A stretch of DNA of 64,000 nt from CAJBLF01 sp964545415. Lineage in GTDB: Bacteria; Patescibacteriota; Gracilibacteria; Absconditabacterales; Absconditicoccaceae. The stretch covers positions 18,469 through 82,468 of the forward strand of contig CAZJFP010000002.1 of the NCBI GenBank assembly GCA_964545415.1, given 5' to 3'. Shown piece by piece: positions 52,695 to 63,305 of the stretch (positions are counted from its first letter, which is position 1; each line of letters begins with the position of its first letter). The position numbers and the translations under genes were made by a program. Under the pieces are notes generated by a model, which saw nothing but the letters and a program-made list of their open reading frames with translations, searched no databases and was not told the origin of the DNA.

Positions 52695-54086
52695 ATGAAA
52701 AAAAGATACAATATGTTACTCCGCTTGCTCAGACCATTGATACATATAGGCCTGATTGTTGTAGTGTTTTATGTGATGTACAGAATCCGTCTGTTTACTG
52801 ATCTGATACCAGGAGTACAGCTTAGGATACCCGTGATCAATTATCAAGAGAATATGGCATTCGGTATCATTGCTGCATTTGCGTTTGTGTTGATAGGAAT
52901 CACCAAGAGCTTATATGAACTCCATAAGCCTATTCAAAGGTATTTTCAGACATTTACGAAAACATGGATATATCGGATCATCACGATAACGTTTATCTGA
53001 TACTTCTGACAAGGATTCGTATTCTTTTTCTGAATTTCTAGGTTTATCATCGTGTTGGGTGCGCTAGTGAGCTTTGCAGTACTCTTCTTGTTTGATCAGG
53101 TACGAAATTATATGGAAGCAAAAAGACATAGGGAAGGAAACAATAAAATCTTGATAGTCGGAAGTGATACGTTGGAAAGTTACAAAGCTATAGAAAAAAT
53201 AAAGAACGGATTCTCATTCAAAACGGAATTTGCTACATATCATGACATCAAAGATATCGATATAGCTAAATATTTTATTGTAGTGGCTGTAGGAAGCTTC
53301 GAAAAAGAAGTCTTACAAGAAATATTCGAAAGAGTGAGATTCAGTGAAAATACAAGGTTTTATCATATCAGTGAATGATTTTTCTTGGAGGATGTCGTGT
53401 ATTCTCCAGAAAATATCGACAACATCATCGCTTTGGAATACAAGCACTCAAAACTTGACGGACGATCCATCGTTATCAAAAAAATGGTAGACTTACTAGC
53501 TGCATTATTATTGTTGATACTTGTTTCTCCTCTTATGTTATTGGTTGCGATTGCTATCAAGATAGAATCACGCTGACCGATACTCTACAAATCCAAGAGA
53601 GTCGGTAAATACGGAAAACTCTTCACCTTCCTAAAATTCCGTAGCATGTATACACATATGAGTGTGGGATATTGAGGTAAGGAAGCGGAAGAATTATACA
53701 AAAAGCTCATCCAGTCCGATGCTAATGTCAGACAAGGAGTACTGCCAAAAATCCACAATGATCCGAGAGTGACGAGAGTGGGAAGATTTATCAGGAAGAC
53801 GTCGCTCGATGAATTGCCACAATTATTTTGTGTAATTCGATGAACCATGTCTTTGGTATGACCAAGACCGCATTTGCCAAATGAAGTAAAAAATTACGAA
53901 TCACGACAAAAAAGATTACTCTCCATCAGACCATGAATTACCGGATACGCCCAAGTATTCGGAAGAGATAATCTCGACTTTGAAGAAGAAGCGAAATTGG
54001 ACTTATATTATATCCAGAACCGATCATTGTTTTTGGATGTTTATATCGTTTTGGCTACTTTCGGCGTAGTATTTAAAGGGAAATAG
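52695..54086 (+). CDS. Polyprenyl-phosphate sugar-phosphate transferase
   Basis: This 463-residue protein is of the bacterial sugar transferase family that begins capsule or exopolysaccharide synthesis. Four or five N-terminal membrane helices (LIVVVFYVMYRIRLF, IIAAFAFVLIGITKSL and others) are followed by a nucleotide-binding-like domain. The transferase core has IIKKMVDLLAALLLLILVSP then PILYKSKRVGKYGKLFTFLKF. RFIRKTSLDELPQL, the SLVGPRPHLP motif (Gly by TGA) and LSIRPGITGYAQVFGR then follow. It loads a sugar phosphate onto undecaprenyl phosphate. It follows the DHH gene by 22 bp. Confidence 0.93.
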
Positions 54087-54108
54087 CACAATTCCAAAAA
54101 AAATATTT

Positions 54109-55353
54109 ATGTTTTTTGCTCTATTACCTATGAATAATCTAGAAAAACATATTTTACAAGAAGATATGATGAAAAATGAAAAAGAAAAAATATTGATAGA
54201 ATTTCAACAACAAGAAATACAACTCAAGAAGGAGATAAAAAACAATAGGAAAGAGAAAGAAAAACAGAGAGAGACAAAAGAAAGAGAATTTTTGTGAGAC
54301 GCAGAAAAATATTATGATGAGATTTTCAGTGAACCATGAGCACACGATCTTTTTCTTTTCTTGGATGAAAACCCTCAAAAGCTAGAAAATTTATGAGGTA
54401 AAGTAATTACAGAAATATTGCTAACTACAGATAAAGAATATTGATGATTTCATCGGTTCAGAGGGGTTTTGCAAATGATAAAGAGCAGAGAGGATATCCT
54501 TTTACCCAAAGAAATATGACCCCAAAGCACAAAAAAAGAAAAAACACAACGAAAGAAAGATCGAGAAAAAATAATCAAAGAATATGAAAGTTTTCTAAAA
54601 TACATACTCTCCTTGGATAAAAAATGAGACAAAAATTTTGATGCTACCTTTATAGCTGTAGCATCGCAAAACTATAACAAAAAAACAGAAAAAAAAGAAT
54701 GAGACGAAATGATAGAGACATATACCTGAGGACAAGATTGGAATGGGTCGTTTCAATGAGTAAAAGAAGGATTATTACCAAGTCTGGAAAAATTAACAAC
54801 AGGGAAAGTATATGATTTTTCTGATGATTATAATGAAGACGGTACCGTCAAAGAAGGTGAAACATCATTACATCTTATCGAAGCAGTCAAAGAATACAGC
54901 CAGAAGCATCCAGAAGAAAAAATTTTGATATATCTATGATATCATTGATGAACATCATGAATATCATGACCATTTACAAAAGAAGATTTGTTGGAGCTTG
55001 CTAATATATCCTCCAATATCCATATAATAATGGATACGTGTAATTTTGGATACATGTTCAATAACATTCCTGGTACAGAAAACTATATAAACAATATACA
55101 AGCATCAATATCATGAAATTCAAACAAGCATGATTGATATTCATCATCATCAAAGACATTTGTCGATGTATTGAGTATGCTTGATATATGAATCCATGAA
55201 GCAGAACTATTGGTAAGAATGTTATATACAGAAGCACTTGCTCCGCTTACACAAAAGCGAGAATATATAAATCGGATAACATGAGAAAAAGAGACAAAAA
55301 ACATATGAGTAGCGATGAAAGAAGATAACTGAACATATAACACAATAGTATAA
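54109..55353 (+). CDS. Caspase-like (clan CD) peptidase candidate with N-terminal coiled coil
   Basis: This 414-residue, very AT-rich protein starts (at 54109, or at ATG 54130) with a long charged coiled coil (LKKEIKNNRKEKEKQRETKE). The C-terminal domain has the caspase-fold hallmarks. LIYLGYHGGTSG has the His-Gly dyad (about residue 279). IHIIMDTCNFGYMF has the D-x-C nucleophile (about residue 311). SVLSMLD then follows. The order strand-HG, strand-DxC and the small residues after them match caspases, metacaspases and C13-type peptidases. Most glycines around the active site are TGA. No signal peptide; the role is unknown. The identity needs a structural comparison. Confidence 0.6.
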
Positions 55354-55379
55354 AATTTATTTGTATTTTGATAAAATAA

Positions 55380-57524
55380 ATGAATCTATCAGAACAAACA
55401 AAAGCAATCCAATCATTCATACAAACACATCACGATATCGGCAAACTATCGGAGAAAGAAGTGTCAGAATTTTATCTGAAATTGATCGATTGTATCGTAG
55501 ATCATAATCACTTGTATTATATAGAAAACAAGCCGATCATCTCTGATAAGGAATACGATGAGCTCTTCGATTATCTCAAAAAAATAGAAGAACACTTCCC
55601 GCAACTCATTACGTCCAATAGTCCCACACAATCATTGATCGGTCAAGTCAGCGAGTGATTCAAACAAGCGAAGCATGAGACGAAACTGATGTCATTGGAA
55701 AATACCTACAATGCAAAAGATCTGGAGGAACGGGATGAGAGAATAAAAAAAATTCTTCTGAAAGCTGATCCTCATGCGAAGATCTCCTACCGCGTAGAAC
55801 CCAAATTCGACGGATTGAGTGTAGAACTCATCTATAAGAACGGTGAATTCAAGCAAGCGATCACGCGTGGAGATGGACGAGTAGGAGACGATGTGACGGA
55901 AAATGTGAGGACGATAAAGAACGTTCCGAAAAAATTAAAATATTCGTTGGATATCCACGTAAGAGGAGAGATCCTGATGCCCAAATCTATGCGAAAAGAG
56001 ATCAATAAGGAAAGGGAGGATGAAGGCGAAACGCCATTCGCGAATACGAGAAATGCAGCAGCAGGAAGCATCAAATTATTGGATCCAAAAGAAGTAGCCA
56101 AGAGAGGATTGGTTATCTATATCTATGATATTTTGAATGAGATCGAATTGCCGAAGGGTGTGTATCTCAAAAATCTATTCCCGGTATTTCCGCGAGAAAA
56201 AATAGGTCTTCATATAGGAGAAATTATCAAATTGTGCGAAGATCCAGCGACCAAAAAATTTCTGGAAGAGCAGGATATCGAATTCGATGGACTTGTGATC
56301 AAAGTGAAAGATGAACAACAACGTGAAGAAATAGGAGCGACTGATCATCATCCAAGACGGGCAGTTGCGTATAAATTCCCTGCACAATTGGCAGCGACAC
56401 AGATACTTTCCGTCGATGTACAAGTAGGAAGGACCGGTATTTTGACGCCAGTAGCGAATTTTGAACCCGTGCAATTGAGTGGTGCGACATTGAGAAGAGT
56501 ATCATTGCACAATCGGGATTTCATCAAAGAAAAAGATATCCATCTCCATGATCGGATTCGATTGCAAAGAAGCGGAGAAGTGATTCCATACATCGTAAGT
56601 GTTATCACTGACAGGAGAACTGGCGAAGAAAAAAAAATACATCCGCCGAAATATTGTCCTTCGTGTAATGAACCAGTGACGAATATAGATATTCATTATT
56701 ACTGTACGAATCCACAATGTCCTCAAAAAGTGAAACAACAGATCCAGCACTTCGTCAGCAAAAATTGTATGGATATCCAAGGTATCGGAGAAAGTATGGT
56801 CGATATCCTCGTAGATAATGCTATCGTAAAAACCGTAGCGGACATCTACAAACTCGAAGAAAAAAATATCCAGATACACCTGATGAAGTTTCCATGAATA
56901 GGAGACAAAAAAGTCGCTGAGATAGCGAAAGGAGTAGAGGAGTCCAAACATAAAGCGGTTTGGAGATTACTGAATGGACTTGGTATTCCGCATGTAGGAA
57001 AGAAGATGGCTCAAGATATTTCTGAAACAATTCAGAGTTCAGAATCCAGAATTCAGAATGAATGAGAAATGGTAGATGTACTGACCAATAAAGAATTCTT
57101 AGAATCAATATATTGAATCGGTGAAAAGACAGTAGAGAGTATTACTAAGTTTTTTAGTACCAAACACAATCTGAGAGTATTAGAACAATTAGAGGATTAT
57201 GGAGTGAATTTTGATCCAAAAAAATATTCTGACCTTTTGAAAGCAGAAGAAGCGAAAGGCAGTTTCTCTATCACCTGATCATTCGATATTCCAAGAGAAA
57301 GAATCGCTGACTATTTCCAAAAGAATGGATATCTCTTCCACGAATCGCCTACCAAAACAACAGACTTTATGCTTATCGGCGAAAAAGCTGGAAGTAAAAA
57401 AGCCAAAGCGGAGGAGCTTGGACTCAAGATCTATGAAGGACGGGGTGTTATCGTAAAACAATTTCCGTTTTTGAAAGATATTCCAAGCGAATGAGCTAAG
57501 CCGAAGACACAGAGCTTATTCTAA
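55380..57524 (+). CDS. ligA: NAD-dependent DNA ligase
   Basis: This 714-residue ligase has the adenylation lysine in EPKFDGLSVEL, EGEGFVV-type EFDGLVIKV, the HNRDFIKEKDI and RSGEVIPYIV OB-fold motifs, and four zinc cysteines (CPSCNEPVTN .. YYCTNPQCPQ). Helix-hairpin-helix repeats (FPGIGDKKVAEIAKG and others) and a C-terminal BRCT domain (SFSITGSFDIPRERIADYF) follow. Between two HhH units is an in-frame foreign piece (nucleotides about 57027-57065, built from ttcagaattcagaatg words). It seals nicks in replication and repair using NAD. Confidence 0.97.
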
Positions 57525-57602
57525 ATGGAAACATGGAAATATGGAAAATTAATCTTTCAATTCTCAATCTTTTAATCTTTCAAACTTTTTTAATATTCAT
57601 AT

Positions 57603-58255
57603 ATGATCACAAAAGTCACCCTCGCTTTTCTCAAAGCGGTCAAAGAAAACAACAATCTCGAACGGATGAATAAGAATAGGGATCTCTATAAGATGGTAAG
57701 AGGAGATTTTCTTGATTTTGCGAAGAAATTGATACAGAAAACCAGTAAAATGGATACACACATCGGACTGCTTGAAGTCAAGGATGCAACGTTTCGTTTC
57801 AATAAAGATATCCGTTTTACCAAAGACAAATCTCCGTATAAGACGAATTTTGGAGTCATTATCCGTGAAGAAGGGAAACACGGAATCGGCGCAGGATATT
57901 ATGTCCATATAGAGCCAGGAGAATGCTTTATTGGTTGAGGGTTGTATATGCCGCCAGCACCGACATTACACAAAGCGAGAACATATATAGCAAAACATTA
58001 TAAGCAATTAGAAAACATCATCAATGAACCAGTATTCAAAAAGACATTCGGTTCTCTCCAATGAGATACGTTGCAGAAAATTCCAAAAGGATTCGACAAA
58101 AATCACAAAGCAGGAGAGTTGCTCAAGATGAAATCATTTTTTGTCGGCCATAGTCTGAATGACAAAAAAGTCCTGCAAGAGGACTTCCTAGACTATTGTA
58201 TTTCAGTGTTCAAGCTTATGAAGCCGTTGAATGACTTTTTCAACAAAGCGATTTA

Positions 58256-58259
<4 letters not shown>
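57603..58259 (+). CDS. DUF2461 family protein
   Basis: This 218-residue protein has the family pattern MITKVTLAFLKAVKENNNLE, then NKDIRFTKDKSPYKTNFGVI, GYYVHIEPGECFIGGGLYMP and PKGFDKNHKAGELLKMKSFF. The function of the family is not known. Two TGA glycines. Its last 4 bp overlap the end of pth on the other strand. Confidence 0.92.
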
Positions 58260-58783
<524 letters not shown>

Positions 58784-58911
58784 TGAAATGAAAGATGAAT
58801 GATGAAAGATGAACGATGATTGAATTGCAAAAACAAACTATCGTAAAGTTACGATAGTCTGCATAGATACAATACCAACATTATTCATTATTAATTATTC
58901 ATTATTAATTA
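58784..58911. repeat. Palindromic repeat, family P copy 5
   Basis: The left arm is of gaaagatgaatgatgaaagatgaacg words. The centre hairpin is ctatcgtaaagttacgatag (58838-58857). The conserved aataccaacattatt block follows, then cattattaattattcattattaatt. The centre stem differs from copies 3 and 4 by a compensated pair (T-A becomes C-G). It lies between pth and infB. Confidence 0.85.
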
Positions 58912-58915
58912 AAGT

Positions 58916-61431
58916 TTAGTCTACTACGTCCTGCATTTCAAAGAATTCGATGATATCTCCTATCTCAATCTTTTTACCCGTAGTAACTTTAACACCGCAT
59001 TCTTCGCCTTCACCTACTTCTTTGATCTCGTCTTTGTTCTTATGTAATGAGACAATTTTACCAGTACAGAGGATATCTTCACCTCTCATAACGGTAAACT
59101 TAGGTTTACCATGAAGTTTACCAAAAGTAACTTTTCCTCAGATGGTCATGTCTTTGTTTTTGGTGAAGAATACTCATAATACTTCTAGCTTAGCAAACAT
59201 TACTTCATGCTGTTCTATCTCAACCATTCCTAATAATAATTTGTTGAGGTAATCTGTAAGTTCATAGATGATATCGAAATTTTTCATTTCTATTCTGAGA
59301 CTGTCTGCTTTTTTCTTGAGTAACGCATTGAGTGAAATATTGAATCCGAGAAGTAACGCTCATGATGCTTGAGCCAATGCAAGATCGGAATCAGAGAAAT
59401 GTCCTACATTCGCCTGGATCACTTTTATGGTAACGTTCTTTGGTAGTTGAATACCACCGACTGCTTGCTGCAAAGCTTCCAAACTGCTTGAGCCATCAGA
59501 CTTGAGGATAAGCTTCAATTCTGCTCATTGTGTACCTGATTGCAATTGGTTGATGAATTGATGTACAGCAGATTCTCCCGTATTTTTTTTGACTTGTTCT
59601 TGGATAAGTGTTATCTTTTCTTGAGCTTCTTTTTCGTTTTTGACAACTTCGACGATACGTCCTGGTTCAGGCAATTCTCCTATTCACAATACCTGTACTG
59701 GTTCTCATCACGTAGCAGATTGAATATTTTGTCCCTTTCGATTTTGCATTCTTTTGATTTTTCCTGTAGTATTGTACGCAACGATAATATCACCGACCTT
59801 CAAAGTTCCCGTCATCACGATAATAGTGGAAACAACTCCCTGTTTAGGATCCATATGTGCATCTACGACAACACCGACCGCTGATCTTTTGGGATTGTAT
59901 TTGAGGTCGAGCATTTCAGCTTGTAATAATATCTGTTCAAGCAATTCAGGTATACCTTGTCCGGTCTTGGAAGATATTCCGATCATAGGCGTTTCTCCTC
60001 ATCGATCTTCCGGAGTCAGACCTGCAGCTGCAAGATCTTGTTTGATCTGATCGAGATTCTTTCCTGGTTTATCTATTTTGGTGATAGCGACAATGATAGG
60101 TACCCCTGATTCTTTTGCATGACCGATAGATTCTATAGTCTGTAGCATCACACTATCGTCAGCTGCGACGACGATGACAGCGATATTCGTCAATTTGGCT
60201 CATCTTGCTCTCAGACTCGTGAAGAGTTCATGACCTGGAGTATCAATGAAACATATTTCTTTGTTGTTGTAATTTACTACAGAAGCTCAGATAGATTGGG
60301 TGATACCTCCTGCTTCGCCTTCAGCGACAACTGTTTTTCTGAGATAATCGAGCAATGATGTCTTTCCATGATCTACGTGTCCCATAACGGTAACGATAGG
60401 TGGTCTAGGAAGTAAATATTCAGCATCTTTATCCATATCCAGGATAGCTTGAAGATCACCGCTCATAAAGGTCTGAACATCTACCTTGTTTTCAGGTTTT
60501 TTGACGACGATACCGAATTCTCCAGCAATAAGCGCTGCAGTATCAAAATCCAAGGAAGCCGTGATAGAAGTCATAATCTTATTTTGCAAGAGTTTTTTCA
60601 TAAGTTCAGGCAATGGAACTCCCATTTTTTCAGAAAATTCTTTGACGGTTATCTTATCTTCAATATATATTTCAGCTTTTTTGACAAGATTGGCTGAGGT
60701 GGTAGCAACCTTATGAATCTTAGGAGCAACATGGACAGGAGCTTGTTGAGGTGCAGGTCTTTGGAAAGGCTCATGATGTTTGGCAGGAGCGGATTTCCCT
60801 TGTGAAAAGGTTGGCTTATTGAACGTCCTATGCTGTTGATCGCCTCTTTGAGGAGGTCTGCTTGGTTTAGCTGGTCTGGATGGAAGTGGTCTTGCTGGTC
60901 TTCTTTCTCTTCCAACAAAAGAGGTATCTTCTCTTCCGACTATTTTTGTCGTTCATACTTCCACTTTATCGAACGAGAACGTAGCGCGTCTTGGCTTCTC
61001 CAGGACGATACTTTCCTGTTCTTCTTGTTCTACGCGTTNNNNNNNNNNNNNNNNNNNNNNNNNNNNNNNNNNNNNNNNNNNNNNNNNNNNNNNNNNNNNN
61101 NNNNNNNNNNNNNNNNNNNNNNNNNNNNNNNNNNNNNNGCGCGTCTTGGCTTCTCCAGGACGATACTTTCCTGTTCTTCTTGTTCTACGCGTTTTTCTTC
61201 CGCTTTCTGTTTTTCGGTTTTCTCGACTTTTTTGAATCCCAATCATGACAAAAACCCGCCTCCTCATCAGAGAAGTTCATCGGCTTTGAGTACTTTGGCA
61301 GCTGTTTCTTTTTCTTTGACTGCAGAAATTTTCTCCTCTTTGATTTTGGGAGCAGATTTAGCTTTTGCTGGAGCTTTTGCAGGCACTTTTTTGGCTGCTG
61401 GTTTCGTAGTTTTTGCTGGTGTCTTTGGCAT
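58916..61431 (-). CDS. infB: Translation initiation factor IF-2, interrupted by an assembly gap
   Basis: This GTPase brings fMet-tRNA to the ribosome. The N-terminal part is Ala/Lys/Pro-rich (KPAAKKVPAKAPAKAKSAPK). It is followed by the G domain (VMGHVDHGKTSLLDYL, DTPGHELF, TKIDKPG), domain II and the C-terminal domains, ending FEMQDVVD then TAA. One hundred N (61039-61138) interrupt it and 55 identical bases lie on both sides of the N run. If the two copies are merged, the reading frame continues without break and gives 786 residues. Many Gly are TGA, for example GAKLTNI after RAR. Confidence 0.95.
60984..61193. other. Assembly gap with identical 55-bp flanks
   Basis: Positions 60984-61038 and 61139-61193 are identical (gcgcgtcttggcttctccag start). 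The 100 N are a conventional unknown-size filler. The frame of infB is the same in both copies, so they are most simply an unmerged contig overlap. Confidence 0.85.
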
Positions 61432-61561
61432 AGAAAGGAAGATAACGTAAAATAAGACGCAGAAAGTTTAGAAAAAACTTTCACGTCGTTTTTATCTAGA
61501 AAGATAAAAATGTGCAGATGATAGTACAAATATAAACGACAATATCAAGTAAAAGAAACAT

Positions 61562-61676
61562 TTCCTCATCCCAGACTACACTACGTCATTCCCGCGGAAG
61601 CGGGAATCCATACAAAGCAAACTGGATTCCCGATCAAGTCGGGAATGACGTACAAAAAAAAGAAGGGATGAGGAAG
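61562..61676. repeat. Nested palindrome, REP-like (cgtcattcccgc type)
   Basis: The outer arms ttcctcatccc / gggatgaggaa pair perfectly (11 bp). The inner arms acgtcattcccg (61583-61594) / cgggaatgacgt (61640-61651) also pair perfectly. Central hairpins are cccgcggaagcggg and cccgatcaagtcggg. The inner words are of the cgtcattcccgc kind seen in repeats of many unrelated bacteria. Confidence 0.85.
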
Positions 61677-61696
61677 GTCACTATCGTCCAAAAAAT

Positions 61697-61725
61697 TTGC
61701 ATTTTTTCACATTTCCGGGTATAAT
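61697..61725 (+). promoter_or_regulatory. Strong sigma-70 type promoter
   Basis: ttgcat (61697-61702), 17-bp spacer, tataat (61720-61725), 50 bp before the ATG at 61775. Confidence 0.85.
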
Positions 61726-61774
61726 TACCTATAAGCTCCAAGCACTAAGCTTTAAGCTTCAAGCTTTAGACTTT

Positions 61775-63199
61775 ATGCTAACTAATATGTTCAGCATGCA
61801 CAACATCAATAGCAACACCATTTCCATCAGAAATCTGATTCTGCTCTTTTTGACGATCGTGCTCGGATTCGCATCCGTGATTACGCTTGCAAACATAGAT
61901 ATTCTATCAGATATAGAAAACGCACGACAGACGATAGCGAAAATAACGGTCACTGCAGATGGAACTAATGTATGAGAACTCGAGATGGAAGTCTCTTCTG
62001 CAGGGATATATATCAATACAGGTATCCTACATGAACAGGTAGGTTTTTCCTGAAGAGTGCTCGGTATAGACGATAATGGAAATCTCGTTTATGCTTTTAG
62101 TGAAAATCTGGTAGTAGCATGATGAGGTGGAGGAGGACATCGAACAGGAAATGGAACAGATATCCGGAATATCAATCCTGGAAACGTCGGTATCGGAACA
62201 CCAGCAATGAGTGGTAAACTGCATATCAAATGAGCAGGCACTACTGATGTATATATAGAAGAAACCAATGCAGGAAACGCAGCCAATATCAATCTAAGAA
62301 ATACCACGAATACATGGATGATATGAGGATATTCAGATAGATTTTATCTAGGATTGAATGGAACAGCATTTTTAAATATTATCTCATCATGATACGTCGG
62401 TATCGGCACCACCTGACCCAAAGCGCCTTTGCAAGTGATAGGAAATTTTATAGCAGGGGAGTATAGCAATACCATTAGTGGTACTAATTCTAGTATAGGA
62501 TGATGATCAGGCAATATAATCACAGGACATAAATCAGTTATTTGATGAGGAGAAGATAATCAAATAATATCAGATAAATCAGCTATATTATGATGAAAAT
62601 CCAATAAAATAAAAGAAAAATCTGCATCATCATCAATAGTTGGATGAGAAAATAACGAGATAATATCTTCTTTAAATTCTTTTATAGGATGAGGTAATAT
62701 CAATCATATTACATTATCTGCACGATCTGTTATCGGTTGATGAAACACAAATAATATAACAGATAATTCACGATATTCAGTAATTCCTTGATGATGGTAT
62801 AACAATATAAGTAATGCTGATTATAGTTTTGCTGCTGGAGTAAAAGCATATAATACATGATGATATGATCGCACATTTGTTCGAAATTCAGATGATTCAA
62901 ATAATTTCTATGCATGAAAGACAGGTAGTTTCCTTATTAACGTACCATTTGTAAAATGAGACTGAGATACAACTGCAGAAGGATGAATAGGTATAAATAC
63001 AAACAATCCTCTGTGAGAACTTCATATAGGGGGTGGTGGTGTGATTGTATTTCAGCCACAAACAATCAACCCACAATGATCAGGAGCAGGTTGTAGTGTC
63101 TTAGGATCTGTGGTATTCAATCAAAATGCAAAAAAGTTATGTTATTGTGATGGAACAAAACGATATACTATAGGTGGAGATATACTTTGCTCATTTTAA
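61775..63199 (+). CDS. Gly-rich repeat surface protein (YadA-head or tail-fibre-like)
   Basis: This 474-residue exported protein has an N-terminal membrane anchor or signal (NLILLFLTIVLGFASVITLA). A beta-rich stretch with VGIGTP and VGIGTTGPKAPLQVIGNF follows, as in phage fibres and adhesins. A repeat region of about 15-residue units of the pattern S-x-I-x-G-G-x-x-N-x-I is next (SVIWGGEDNQI, SFIGGGNINHI, SVIGGGNTNNI, SVIPGGWYNNI). GIGTNNPLGELHIGGG and a C-terminal Cys-rich domain (GCSVLG .. KLCYCDG .. LCSF) end it. Most Gly pairs are tandem TGATGA. Starts at 61775 or 61787 are possible. An adhesin that forms a trimeric or helical fibre is likely. Confidence 0.8.
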
Positions 63200-63226
63200 T
63201 GTAGTTCTATAAAAAGCAATTATTAA

Positions 63227-63280
63227 TTGACTTTTGTTGGTAAATATATATTATCTAGATCTCAATCTAACAAAAGTCAA
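63227..63280. repeat. Perfect 12-bp inverted repeat
   Basis: ttgacttttgtt (63227-63238) and aacaaaagtcaa (63269-63280) pair perfectly around a 30-base loop, 26 bp before the last gene. There is no good T run, so it is either a regulator site or an mRNA hairpin. Confidence 0.7.
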
Positions 63281-63305
63281 AAATCAAAAAAAAAACAATA
63301 AAAGT

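Larger units (their letters stand above)
61432..61774. other. Intergenic region with nested palindrome and promoter
   Basis: This 343-bp non-coding stretch lies between divergent infB and the Gly-rich repeat protein. It contains the repeat at 61562-61676, the promoter at 61697-61725 and an aagctttaagcttcaagcttta word repeat (about 61741-61770) just before the start codon. Confidence 0.6.

Noticed and set aside
60984..61193. The 55-bp direct repeat in infB as a biological tandem repeat
   Set aside because: It lies exactly at both edges of a 100-N filler, as expected for an unmerged contig overlap.
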